Shown piece by piece: positions 19,388-29,037 of a stretch of 64,000 bases of DNA. Location: contig NZ_LT629749.1 in assembly GCF_900105065.1 (NCBI RefSeq), positions 4,278,001 to 4,342,000 on the forward strand, read 5' to 3'. Numbering within the stretch: position 1 is the stretch's first letter; every line of letters starts with the position of its first letter. The stretch comes from Friedmanniella luteola. GTDB lineage: Bacteria; Actinomycetota; Actinomycetes; Propionibacteriales; Propionibacteriaceae. The notes under the pieces were generated by a model. It did no database searches, was not told the origin of the DNA, and was given only the letters and a program-made list of their open reading frames with translations. The position numbers and the translations under genes are program-made.

Positions 19388-20728
19388 ATGACCTCCACCG
19401 ACCTGTCCACCGGCTCCGCGAGCACCGAGGTGCTCGACCTCTACGACGCTCTCCCACCACCGGCCGCACCGGCCCCGACCCGCCAGGATGACCCTGTGAC
19501 GTCCCTGATGAACGGCGTGGCCCGCAACGGCGCCGTGCTCGTCGGCACCTTCGCGGTCTACGTCGCCGCCTTCGTCGTCTGCACGACCCTGTTCAGCGCC
19601 GGGCTCGGGCTGGCCGTCGTCGTCGTCGGGCTGTTCGTGCTGGTGGCGGCCCTCGTCGTCGCCGGCTGGGCCGCCCGGATGAGCCGGGCCCTGCTGGCCG
19701 CCGCCGGGCACGAGCTGCCCGCCACCCACTACCCCGCCTCGGCGGCCGGGTTCGGCGGCCGACTGCGGCGGCTCAGCCACGTGCAGTCCTGGCGCGACCT
19801 GCTGCACGTGCTGGTCAACTTCCCGCTCAGCACCATCACCTTCTCGATCGGGGTGAGCTGGGCGGCGGGCGGGCTGGGCGGGGTCACCTACTGGTTCTGG
19901 AGCCGGTTCCTGCCCGAGGACGACCAGGGCCTGCCGGACCTGCTGGGCTACCCGGGACGGTTCGCCGACCTCACGTTCAACACCGTCGTGGGGGTCCTCC
20001 TGCTGGTCAGCACCCCGGCGGTGCTGCGGGGGCTCGTCCAGCTGCACGTCGCCGTGGCCCGGGCCCTGGTGGTAGACGAGGCGGGTGCGCTGCGCCAGCA
20101 GGTCGACGAGCTGACCGTGAGCCGCAGCGCCGCCGGCGGGGCCGAGGTGCACACGCTGCGCCGGCTGGAGCGCGACCTGCACGACGGCCCCCAGCAGCGG
20201 CTGGTCCGGCTGGGCATGGACATCTCCGCGGCCCAACGGCGCCTCGACGACGACCCGGTGAAGGCCCGCGCGCTGCTCGACGAGGCCCTGCAGCAGTCCC
20301 AGGACGCCCTGGCCGAGATCCGCACCCTCTCGCGTGGGATCGCCCCGCCGATCCTCGCCGAGCAGGGCCTGCGGGCGGCCGTCACCGCGCTCGCCGCGCG
20401 CGGCAGCGTCCCGACCTCGGTGGACGTCGCCGACGTCCGGCTCTCCGAGGCCGCGCGGAACGCGGCCTACTTCGTGGTCGCCGAGGCCCTCACCAACGTC
20501 GAGAAGCACAGCGGCGCGAGCCGGGCGGCCGTCGAGGTGGCGGCGGTCGGCGGGCTCGCCGTCATCGTCGTGAGCGACGACGGCACGGGCGGCGCGGCCC
20601 TGGCCAAGGGCCACGGCCTGGCCGGCCTCGCCGACCGGCTGGCGGGGGTCGACGGCACCCTGACCGTCAGCTCCCCCGCCGGCGGCCCCACCCAGCTGAC
20701 GGCCACGCTGCCCCAGTCCCACCCCTGA
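19388..20728 (+). CDS. NarL-type sensor histidine kinase (HisKA_3)
   Basis: The 446-residue product has two pairs of membrane segments in its first ~230 residues (for example NGAVLVGTFAVYVAAFVVC and FNTVVGVLLLVSTPAVL) and an Asp/Pro-rich cytoplasmic start. The dimerisation-phosphoacceptor motif LERDLHDGPQQR holds His265, and a short ATPase domain follows (VVAEALTNVEKHSGA, VSDDGTGGA, GHGLAGLADRL). This is the DesK/LiaS-like family. ATG at 19388 follows GGAG. The partner regulator gene follows 55 bp later. Signal unknown; such kinases often sense the membrane or envelope. Confidence 0.92.
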   Translation: MTSTDLSTGSASTEVLDLYDALPPPAAPAPTRQDDPVTSLMNGVARNGAVLVGTFAVYVAAFVVCTTLFSAGLGLAVVVVGLFVLVAALVVAGWAARMSRALLAAAGHELPATHYPASAAGFGGRLRRLSHVQSWRDLLHVLVNFPLSTITFSIGVSWAAGGLGGVTYWFWSRFLPEDDQGLPDLLGYPGRFADLTFNTVVGVLLLVSTPAVLRGLVQLHVAVARALVVDEAGALRQQVDELTVSRSAAGGAEVHTLRRLERDLHDGPQQRLVRLGMDISAAQRRLDDDPVKARALLDEALQQSQDALAEIRTLSRGIAPPILAEQGLRAAVTALAARGSVPTSVDVADVRLSEAARNAAYFVVAEALTNVEKHSGASRAAVEVAAVGGLAVIVVSDDGTGGAALAKGHGLAGLADRLAGVDGTLTVSSPAGGPTQLTATLPQSHP

Positions 20729-20770
20729 CACCGCCCGGCGGCTCACCGCGCGCGCAGGGCCCGGCCGTGC

Positions 20771-20776
20771 CAGGCT
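20771..20776 (+). promoter_or_regulatory. -10-like box before the NarL-type regulator
   Basis: CAGGCT lies 7 bases before the GTG at 20784, the spacing of a leaderless promoter; co-transcription from the kinase gene is also possible. Confidence 0.4.
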
Positions 20777-20783
20777 GGGCCCC

Positions 20784-21428
20784 GTGCGCGTGGTGGTGGC
20801 CGATGACTCGGTGCTCCTGAGGGAGGGGCTGGTCCGGCTGCTCGAGGAGGCCGGCTGCAGCGTGGTGGCGGCGGTCGGCGACGCCGACGCGTTCCTGGAG
20901 GCGACGGCCACCCACCGGCCCGACGTGGCCGTCGTCGACGTCCGGATGCCGCCGGGCATGACCGACGACGGCCTGCGGGCCGCGGTCCGGGCCCGGGCGG
21001 CGCAGCCCGGGCTGGCGGTGCTGATGCTGTCGGCCTACATCGAGCTGTCCTACGCCGACGTGCTGCTCTCCGACGGCCGCGGGCGGGTCGGGTACCTGCT
21101 CAAGGACCGGGTCACCTCCCTCGACGCCCTGGTCGAGGCGCTCCGGACCCTCACCGCGGGGGGCACCGTCCTCGACCCCGAGGTGGTCGCGCAGCTGCTG
21201 GTCGGGCGCCGGACCGACCCGCTGGACGCGCTCACCCCGCGCGAGCGCGACGTCCTGGGGCTGATGGCCGAGGGGCGCAGCAACGCCGCCATCGCCGAGC
21301 GGCTGGTGGTCGGCCAGGGCGCGGTGGAGAAGCACATCTCCAACATCTTCGCCAAGATCGGCCTGCCCGACGCCGGGGGCGACAACCGTCGGGTGCTGGC
21401 CGTGCTCGCCTGGCTGCAGGCGCGCTGA
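20784..21428 (+). CDS. NarL/FixJ-family response regulator
   Basis: The 214-residue product has a receiver domain (RVVVADDSVLLREGL; phosphoacceptor Asp52 in VAVVDVRMPP; GYLLKDRV) and a LuxR-type helix-turn-helix (LTPRERDVLGLMAEGRSNAAIAERLVV, EKHISNIFAKIGL). It is the output of the adjacent sensor kinase. GTG at 20784 is the only good start. The regulon is unknown. The neighbouring ABC exporter on the other side of the kinase is a plausible target because ABC transporters are often placed beside this kinase family. Confidence 0.94.
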   Translation: MRVVVADDSVLLREGLVRLLEEAGCSVVAAVGDADAFLEATATHRPDVAVVDVRMPPGMTDDGLRAAVRARAAQPGLAVLMLSAYIELSYADVLLSDGRGRVGYLLKDRVTSLDALVEALRTLTAGGTVLDPEVVAQLLVGRRTDPLDALTPRERDVLGLMAEGRSNAAIAERLVVGQGAVEKHISNIFAKIGLPDAGGDNRRVLAVLAWLQAR

Positions 21429-21515
21429 GCCGGTCGCACCGGGCTCCCGCGCACCCACAGACCGGCCACAGCGGCACCCCACGGCCGCCACAGACGGCGC
21501 TCCGAGGGTGGGGGC

Positions 21516-22763
21516 ATGCCGCTCCCGACGCCCCTGCCGACCCCCCCGACCCGCGCCCAGGGCCACCTCTCCCGCACCTCGGCGACCGGCGTCGACGCCG
21601 TGCTGGACGTCGTCATCCCGGTCTTCGACGAGGAGACCGACCTCGGTCCCTCGGTGACCCGCCTCGACGCCTTCCTGGCCGAGCACTTCCCCTACACCTA
21701 CGCCATCACCATCGCGGACAACGCGAGCACCGACGGCACCTGGGCGGAGGCTCTCCGGCTCGCGGAGGCGCTGCCCCGGGTCCGGGCGGTCCACCTGGCC
21801 GAGAAGGGCCGGGGCCGGGCGCTCAAGGCGGTCTGGTCCGCCTCCGGCTCCCCCGTGCTCGCCTACATGGACGTGGACCTCTCGACCGACCTGCGGGCGC
21901 TGCTGCCCCTGGTCGCGCCGTTGATCTCCGGGCACTCCGACATCGCCATCGGCAGCCGGCTCGCCCGCTCGGCCCGGGTGGTGCGCGGCCCGAAGCGGGA
22001 GATCATCTCCCGCAGCTACAACCTGATCCTGCGCGGCGCCCTCGCGGCGTCGTTCTCCGACGCCCAGTGCGGCTTCAAGGCGATCCGCGCCGACGTGGCC
22101 GCCGACCTGCTGCCCTGGGTGCAGGACGACGGCTGGTTCTTCGACACCGAGCTGCTGGTGCTGGCGCAGCGCAGCGGTCTGCGGATCCACGAGGTGCCCG
22201 TCGACTGGGTCGACGACCCGCACAGCAGCGTGGACATCGTGGCCACCGCCCGCGACGACCTCGCCGGTGTGGCCCGGCTGCTGCGCGGCTTCGGCGGGGG
22301 CCGGATCCCCGTCGACCGGCTGCGCCGCGAGCTCGGCCGGGTCGACGTCCCCTCGACGGTGCCCGGCGTCCCCCGCGGCCTGCTCGGTCAGCTGGTCCGC
22401 TTCGGCGGCGTCGGGGTGCTCAGCACGCTCGCCTACTTCCTCCTCTACCTCGGTCTGCGCGAGGTGACCGGCGCCCAGACGGCGAACCTCGTCGCGCTGC
22501 TGCTCACCGCCGTCGCCAACACCGCGGCCAACCGCCGGCTCACCTTCGGCCTGCGCGGGTCGTCCGGAGCCGTGGCGCACCACCTGGGCGGGATGGCGGC
22601 GTTCGGCGTCGGGCTGGCGCTGACCAGCGGCTCGCTGTGGCTGCTGCACCACCTCGGCGACCCCGGCCGCGGCCTCGAGGTGGCGGTCCTGGTGCTGGCG
22701 AACGCCGCCGCGACGCTGGTCCGGTTCCTCGCCCTGCGGCAGCTGATGGCGCACCGCCGCTGA
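21516..22763 (+). CDS. GT2 glycosyltransferase fused to a GtrA-like membrane domain
   Basis: The 415-residue product starts with a polyprenyl/dolichyl-phosphate sugar synthase type GT2 domain (VLDVVIPVFDEETDLG, ITIADNASTDGTW, AYMDVDLSTDL, DAQCGFKAIRADVA). From ~290 there is a GtrA domain with four membrane helices (LVRFGGVGVLSTLAYFLLY, LVALLLTAVANTAANRRLTF and two more). The first half should make a lipid-phosphate-linked sugar; GtrA-like domains are thought to help flip or present it for glycan or protein modification outside the membrane. Fusions of these two are known. ATG at 21516 has no strong ribosome site; GGGTGGGGGC precedes it. Confidence 0.88.
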   Translation: MPLPTPLPTPPTRAQGHLSRTSATGVDAVLDVVIPVFDEETDLGPSVTRLDAFLAEHFPYTYAITIADNASTDGTWAEALRLAEALPRVRAVHLAEKGRGRALKAVWSASGSPVLAYMDVDLSTDLRALLPLVAPLISGHSDIAIGSRLARSARVVRGPKREIISRSYNLILRGALAASFSDAQCGFKAIRADVAADLLPWVQDDGWFFDTELLVLAQRSGLRIHEVPVDWVDDPHSSVDIVATARDDLAGVARLLRGFGGGRIPVDRLRRELGRVDVPSTVPGVPRGLLGQLVRFGGVGVLSTLAYFLLYLGLREVTGAQTANLVALLLTAVANTAANRRLTFGLRGSSGAVAHHLGGMAAFGVGLALTSGSLWLLHHLGDPGRGLEVAVLVLANAAATLVRFLALRQLMAHRR

Positions 22764-22773
22764 GCGGGGACGG

Positions 22774-22779
22774 TAGCCT
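22774..22779 (+). promoter_or_regulatory. -10 box, leaderless promoter of the LigD-like gene
   Basis: TAGCCT ends 6 bases before the ATG at 22786 and no ribosome site is present. Confidence 0.55.
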
Positions 22780-22785
22780 CCGTCC

Positions 22786-23736
22786 ATGGCGGCCGAGCGG
22801 ATCGAGCTGGAGGTCGAGGGCCGGACGGTCTCGATCAGCAACCCGCAGCGGGTCTACTTCTCGGCGCGGGGGGAGACCAAGCTCGACCTCGCGCACTACT
22901 ACCTGAGCGTCGCGCCCGGCATCGTCAACGCCCTCTACCACCGGCCCTGCATGCTCCACCGGTTCCCGGACGGCGTCGACGGCGAGAAGGTGCACCAGAA
23001 GCGGGTGCCCTCCGGCGCCCCGCCGTGGCTGGAGACCGTCCGCGTGCACTTCCCGCGCTACGACCGGCACGCCGACGAGCTCTGCGTCGCGCACCCCGCG
23101 GACGTGATCTGGGCGGTGCAGATGTCGACGGTGGAGTTCCACCCCTGGAACTCCCGACGGGACGACACCGAGTCCCCGGACGAGTGGCGGATCGACCTGG
23201 ACCCGATGCCCGCAGCCACCTACGACGACGTCCGCCGCACCGCGGTCGTGGTGCAGGAGCTGCTGGCCGAGCTCGGCGCCGTGGGGTACCCCAAGACGTC
23301 CGGCGGCAAGGGGCTGCACATCTACGTCCGGGTCGTCCCCGAGCACGGCTTCGGCGACGTCCGGCGCGCCGCACTGGCCTTCGCCCGCGAGGTGGAACGG
23401 CGCGCCGACGGCCTGGTCGACACCACGTGGTGGCGGAAGGACCGCGACCCCGGATCGATCTTCGTCGACTACAACCAGAACGCCCGGGACCACACCATCG
23501 CCTCGGCCTACTCGGTGCGCGGCACCCCGGAGGGTCGCGTCTCGGCGCCGGTGCGCTGGGACGAGATCGCCGATGCCGAGCCGGGCGACTTCACCCTGGC
23601 GACGATGCCGGGCCGCTTCGCCACGCTCGGCGACCTGCACGCCGACATCGACGCGCACCCCTACCGGCTGGACACGCTGCTGGAGTGGGCCGACCGCGAC
23701 GAGCGCGCCGGCGCCGAGGCCCCGCCCGAGGAGTGA
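22786..23736 (+). CDS. LigD-type polymerase/primase domain protein, stand-alone
   Basis: The 316-residue product is one archaeo-eukaryotic-primase-like polymerase domain of the LigD family: QRVYFSARGETKLDLAHYY, HRFPDGVDGEKVHQKRVP, catalytic metal site WRIDLDPMP, and KTSGGKGLHIYVRV followed by DYNQNARDHTIASAYSVRG. In NHEJ, LigD polymerase fills gaps and prefers ribonucleotides at breaks held by Ku. Here neither ligase nor phosphoesterase domain is attached, and no ku gene lies in this window. Independent LigPol paralogues are common in actinobacteria. ATG at 22786 lies 6 bases after a -10 box. Confidence 0.9.
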   Translation: MAAERIELEVEGRTVSISNPQRVYFSARGETKLDLAHYYLSVAPGIVNALYHRPCMLHRFPDGVDGEKVHQKRVPSGAPPWLETVRVHFPRYDRHADELCVAHPADVIWAVQMSTVEFHPWNSRRDDTESPDEWRIDLDPMPAATYDDVRRTAVVVQELLAELGAVGYPKTSGGKGLHIYVRVVPEHGFGDVRRAALAFAREVERRADGLVDTTWWRKDRDPGSIFVDYNQNARDHTIASAYSVRGTPEGRVSAPVRWDEIADAEPGDFTLATMPGRFATLGDLHADIDAHPYRLDTLLEWADRDERAGAEAPPEE

Positions 23737-23764
23737 CCCGCCGGGCGGGGCTCGGGGCGCGCGC

Positions 23765-24895
23765 TCAGCTTGGGGTGACCCGGATGATCCGGTCCTTCCC
23801 GCCGCCGTTCGACGTGGTCAGGTAGAGCAGCCCGTCCGGCCCCTGCTGCAGGGTGCGGATCCGGCCGAAGCGGTCGGCGCCCGGCATCGTCCGGGTGCTG
23901 GTGACCTTCCCGGCCTTGTCGAGGAAGAGCAGCCGGACGTCCTGCCCCTTGAGCTCGGCGACGGCGAGGGCCCCGTTCCAGGTCTCCCAGCGCTTCCCGC
24001 TGAGGAACGTGAGCCCGCTGGTGGCGACGGTCGGGTTGCCCGACCTCCACACGGCGCTCACGGCCTTCGGGTACTTCTGGCGGTCGGTCATCGGCACCGC
24101 CTCGTTGTAGCCAGGTACCGGGTTCCAGCCGTAGTTGGCGCCCTTGCGGACCAGGTTGACCTCGTCGTCGCGGTCGGAGCCGTGCTCGGCCGTGAAGAGC
24201 TGGCCGGTGGCGGGCCGCACGGCGAGCCCCTGGACGTTGCGGTGGCCGTAGTTCCAGACGTAGCGCGCGTTGCCGCCGGAGGAGTAGAAGGGGTTCGTCT
24301 TGGGGATGGTCCCGCTGGAGTAGACGCGGAGCACCTTGCCACCGAGCGAGGACTTCTTCTGCGGGTTGGTGCCGACGGCGGCGTCACCGGTGCCGATGTA
24401 GAGCACGCCCTTGGGGCTGAAGCGCAGCCGGCAGCCGGTGTGCCGGCCGCTGGTCAGGGGGATGCCCGTGACCAGCGGCTTGCCGACGGCGACGGCCCTG
24501 GTGTCGGAGGTGAGCCGCCAGCGCAGCACGCGGACGTCCTTCGCGCTGGCACTGGTCGAACAGGTGTAGAAGAGCTTGTTGCTGGCCGCCTTCGGGTCGG
24601 CCACCATCCCCAGCAGGCCGCCCTCGCTGTTGACGTAGGGCTTCGGCAGCGGGAACGAGACCTTCCGCGCCGCAGCGCTGCCGCGCTTGCTGAACAGGCT
24701 GCCGTCGCGCTCGTCGAACAGCATCACGGGTCCCACCCAGGTGATGTCCCAGGGGATCGTCAGCCCCTGGACGACCGTCGTGTACTTCAGGGTCGGCGCC
24801 GCCTCCGCGACGTCCGTCGGTCCGGCGACCAGGAACGAGGCGCCGAGCGCCCCGGTCAACCCGGCTGCAGCCGTCCAGCTCTTCCAGCGCGACAT
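23765..24895 (-). CDS. Secreted PQQ-type sugar dehydrogenase (sorbosone/glucose dehydrogenase fold)
   Basis: The 376-residue product starts with a signal peptide (MSRWKSWTAAAGLTGALGASFLVAGP, likely cut near AEA-AP) and continues as a six-bladed propeller: GLTIPWDITWVG, GGLLGMVADP, RLRFSPKGVLYIGTGDA, RNVQGLAVRPATGQLFTAEHGS, EVNLVRKGANYGWNPV and RIRTLQQGPDGLLYLTTSN. These are the conserved blades of soluble PQQ glucose/sorbosone dehydrogenases (aldose sugar dehydrogenase-like). It would oxidise sugars outside the cell, if PQQ is available. ATG at 24895 follows GAGGAGG. No PQQ synthesis genes are in the window. Confidence 0.88.
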   Translation of the reverse strand: MSRWKSWTAAAGLTGALGASFLVAGPTDVAEAAPTLKYTTVVQGLTIPWDITWVGPVMLFDERDGSLFSKRGSAAARKVSFPLPKPYVNSEGGLLGMVADPKAASNKLFYTCSTSASAKDVRVLRWRLTSDTRAVAVGKPLVTGIPLTSGRHTGCRLRFSPKGVLYIGTGDAAVGTNPQKKSSLGGKVLRVYSSGTIPKTNPFYSSGGNARYVWNYGHRNVQGLAVRPATGQLFTAEHGSDRDDEVNLVRKGANYGWNPVPGYNEAVPMTDRQKYPKAVSAVWRSGNPTVATSGLTFLSGKRWETWNGALAVAELKGQDVRLLFLDKAGKVTSTRTMPGADRFGRIRTLQQGPDGLLYLTTSNGGGKDRIIRVTPS

Positions 24896-24990
24896 CGCGC
24901 CACCTCCTCGCCTCGGCCCCGAGCACGGCCAGCGTACGTGGCTCTCCCGGTCCCCGGGCCGGGACGGGCGAGGCAGGGCCGCGACGCAGC

Positions 24991-25021
24991 GCAGCCCGGA
25001 GCCGTGACGGCTCCGGGCTGC
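24991..25021 (-). terminator. Terminator of the betaine-type ABC operon
   Basis: A perfect 13-bp GC-rich stem (24991-25003 with 25009-25021) closes a 5-base loop, starting 22 bases past the stop of the binding-protein gene. No T-tract is seen, as is common in GC-rich actinobacteria. Confidence 0.65.
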
Positions 25022-25042
25022 GCCGGGGGTCGTGCGGCAGGG

Positions 25043-25981
25043 TCAGACGAGACCCTTGCTCGTCAGCCACTCCTTCGCCACGTCGTCGGCGTCGGACTTG
25101 TCGACGTCGACCTTCTTGTTGAGCGCCGTCAGCTCCTCGGTGGTGAGGGCCTGCTGCACGGCGTCGACGGCGCCCGTCACCGCGGTGTTGGAGGCGACCT
25201 CGGCCCGGTACAGCGGGACGACGTTCTGCGGCAGGATCATCGCCTGCGGGTCCTCGAGGACGACGTAGCCGTTGTCGGGGATGACCGACTCGGTGCTGAA
25301 GAACTCGCCGATCTGGATCTTGCCGTCGTTGAGGTCACGGGCGCGGACCGCACCGGAGTCGTAGGGCTTGAACTGCTTGAGCTTCGCGCCGTAGACCTGC
25401 TCGAGGCCCTCCGGCCCGTAGGCGCGGGTCGCCAGCTCCGACGGCCCGCCCAGCACGGCGTCCCCGGCGACCTTCTTCAGGTCGGCGAGGGACTTCACGC
25501 CGTTGGCGTCGGAGTACTCCTTCGTCACCACGTAGACGTCCTGGTCGACCGCGGCCGACGGGGTTCCCAGCTTGAAGTCGGCCGGGAGGGCCTCGGGCAG
25601 CGCCTGCTCGACCTCCTCGGCGGTGGTCGCCGCGGCCTTCTTGTCGTAGTTCAGCAGCAGGTTGCCCGTGTACTCCGGGACGATCGAGATCGAGCCGTCC
25701 TCGAGCGCCTTGAGGTACACCTCGCGCGAGCCGATGTTGAGCTTGGTCGAGGCCTCGACGCCCTTGGCGGAGATGGCCTGGGCGTACAGCTCGGCGACGA
25801 TCGTCGACTCGGTGAAGGCCGCGGAGCCGACGACCACGGCCTCGCTGCCCCCGCTGGCGGCCGAGGAGGCCGCGCTGGACGGGGCGGCGAGCGGGTCGGC
25901 GCCACCGCCTCCGCCGCACGCGGCGAGCAGGAGGGAGGCCAGGCTGACGCCGGCCACGGCCAGGTTTCTTCTGAGGTTCAT
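25043..25981 (-). CDS. Glycine-betaine/choline-type ABC substrate-binding lipoprotein
   Basis: The 312-residue product has a lipoprotein signal with lipobox LLAAC followed by Gly, and an OpuAC/QAT-type binding fold: VVVGSAAFTESTIVAELYAQAI, LNIGSREVYLKALEDGSI, VPEYTGNLLLNYD and QIGEFFSTESVIPDNGYVVLEDP. Members bind quaternary amines (glycine betaine, carnitine, choline) for osmoprotection. ATG at 25981 is preferred, with GGAG upstream; an earlier start would bury the signal. It is the last gene of a four-gene minus operon. The exact ligand needs the aromatic-cage residues to be modelled. Confidence 0.9.
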   Translation of the reverse strand: MNLRRNLAVAGVSLASLLLAACGGGGGADPLAAPSSAASSAASGGSEAVVVGSAAFTESTIVAELYAQAISAKGVEASTKLNIGSREVYLKALEDGSISIVPEYTGNLLLNYDKKAAATTAEEVEQALPEALPADFKLGTPSAAVDQDVYVVTKEYSDANGVKSLADLKKVAGDAVLGGPSELATRAYGPEGLEQVYGAKLKQFKPYDSGAVRARDLNDGKIQIGEFFSTESVIPDNGYVVLEDPQAMILPQNVVPLYRAEVASNTAVTGAVDAVQQALTTEELTALNKKVDVDKSDADDVAKEWLTSKGLV

Positions 25982-26039
25982 GGTCACTCCGTCTCGGCGG
26001 GCGATTCCCGACTGGTGCACAAGGTTATGCGGTCTGACG

Positions 26040-26726
26040 TTAGGCAGGGGCGACCGCGGCCGCAGCCGCCGTCTTGCTGCGCGGACGGGCGCGGCGCGCC
26101 GCTCCCCAGCCCGCGAGCCCGAGGAGCAGGTCGAGCAGGATCGCCAGCACGGCGATGAGGATGGCCCCGGCGAACATCTGCGGGTAGTCGCTCTGGGCCT
26201 GGCCGCTGGTCAGCAGCTGGCCCAGACCCCCGCCGGACGCGAACGCGGCGACGGTCGCCGTGGCGACCACCTGCAGCGTCGCGCTGCGCAGGCCGGAGAC
26301 GACGAGCGGCAGCGCGAGCGGCCACTCGACCTGGGACACGATCTGCCGCTCCGTCATGCCCAGCGCCCGACCGGCGTGCACGGCCCCGCGGTCGGCGCCG
26401 CCGATGCCGGCCGCCGTGGCGGTGAGGATGGCCGGCAGGGCGAGGATCGCCAGCACGACGACGATGTTGCCGACGCCGGTGCCCAGCAGCATCACGGCGA
26501 GGAACAGCAGGCCGAGCGACGGGATGGCGCGGGCGGCGTTGCTGAGCCCGATGACCAGGAACGAGCCGCGGCCGGTGTGCCCGATGAGGATGCCGAGCGG
26601 GATGGCGACGAGGGCAGCCAGCACCACGCCGGCTGCGGTGTAGAGGAGGTGCTGGAGCAGCAGGTCGACGATCTTGCCGCTGCCCGACCAGTTGGCCCCG
26701 TCCAGCAGGTAGCTGAAGACGTTCAC
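26040..26726 (-). CDS. Betaine-type ABC permease, second copy (OpuCD-like)
   Basis: The 228-residue product has about five membrane helices and the permease coupling loop EWPLALPLVVSGLRSAT. It begins VNVFSYLLDGANWSGSGKIV and shows LSNAARAIPSLGLLFLAVM, the usual PSL segment of the family. GTG at 26726 overlaps the stop of the first permease as GTGA. With that gene it makes the heterodimeric channel; the pair OpuCB/OpuCD in other bacteria is arranged similarly. The C-terminus is basic and Ala-rich. Confidence 0.92.
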   Translation of the reverse strand: MNVFSYLLDGANWSGSGKIVDLLLQHLLYTAAGVVLAALVAIPLGILIGHTGRGSFLVIGLSNAARAIPSLGLLFLAVMLLGTGVGNIVVVLAILALPAILTATAAGIGGADRGAVHAGRALGMTERQIVSQVEWPLALPLVVSGLRSATLQVVATATVAAFASGGGLGQLLTSGQAQSDYPQMFAGAILIAVLAILLDLLLGLAGWGAARRARPRSKTAAAAAVAPA

Positions 26727-27366
26727 GCGCGCCGTCCCCTCGCCCAGGGCAGGGTGCCTCGTTGGATGAGCAGGATGATCGCGTCGGCCAGCAGCGCGAG
26801 GGCCACCGTCAGGACCAGGCCGACGATCAGCGGGGTGTAGAAGATGCTGTTGTAGCCGCGGAGGAACAGCTGGCCGAGGCCGCCGCTGGCGACCAGGACC
26901 GCGACCGTGACGAGCGCGATGTTCGAGACGGTGACCACCCGCAGCCCGGCGAAGACCACCGGCATCGCCAGCGGCAGCTCCACCCGCAGCAGCCGGCCCC
27001 AGCGGCTGAAGCCGACCGCCGAGGCGGACTGCTTGACGTCCCACGGCACGGAGCGGAGGCCGTCGACGACGCTGCGGACCAGCAGGGCCACCGAGTAGAT
27101 GGTGAGGGCGACCGCGACGTTGACGGGGTCGAGGATCCGGGTGCCCAGCAGCACGGGCAGCGCGACGAAGAGGGCCAGCGACGGGATCGAGTAGATGACG
27201 CCCAGCACGGCGAGGATCGGGTTGGCGCCCTTGCCGGTGCGGTGGACGAGGTAGCCGAGGGGCAGGGCGATCACCAGGGCGGCCAGCACCGGCAGCACCG
27301 CGAGCACCACGTGCTGCCCGAGGAACGAGGCGATGTCGGGCAGGTTGTTCTGGATCCAGCCCCAGT

Positions 27367-27370
<4 letters not shown>
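26723..27370 (-). CDS. Betaine-type ABC permease, first copy (OpuCB-like)
   Basis: The 215-residue product has about five to six membrane helices, the conserved IYSIPSLALFVALPVLLG segment, and the coupling loop RVELPLAMPVVFAGLRVVTV. ATG at 27370 overlaps the stop of the ATPase gene as ATGA. It should pair with the downstream permease to form the membrane channel of the importer. Confidence 0.93.
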
Positions 27371-28845
<1,475 letters not shown>

Positions 28846-28890
28846 GCCCCACCCACTGCCTCTCGCCACCTCGTCGGTAGGTCGGCTCCG

Positions 28891-28896
28891 ACCCTA
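28891..28896 (-). promoter_or_regulatory. Possible -10 box of the betaine-type operon
   Basis: TAGGGT on the minus strand, about 45 bases before the start codon, in the divergent spacer 28846-29037. The -35 is not clear. Confidence 0.35.
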
Positions 28897-28994
28897 ACCG
28901 GCACCTCTGACAATCGCGCCGCACGCGACCGGCGTGGCTCCCGACCCGTCGGGAAGGGCGCCGACGGCCGCCAGGTCCTGTCGGTGGGCTCCAC

Positions 28995-29000
28995 TAGGTT
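28995..29000 (+). promoter_or_regulatory. Possible -10 box of the Fe-S reductase gene
   Basis: TAGGTT about 38 bases before the ATG at 29038, which has its own GGAGAGG ribosome site, so a leadered mRNA is expected. Confidence 0.4.
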
Positions 29001-29037
29001 GGGCACCCCGGCTCGCGGAGGAGATGAGGAGAGGCTG

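Noticed and set aside
25982-26039. A riboswitch or attenuator before the betaine-binding-protein gene.
   Set aside because: The spacer is only 58 bp and no stable conserved stem was seen; the gene lies inside an operon.
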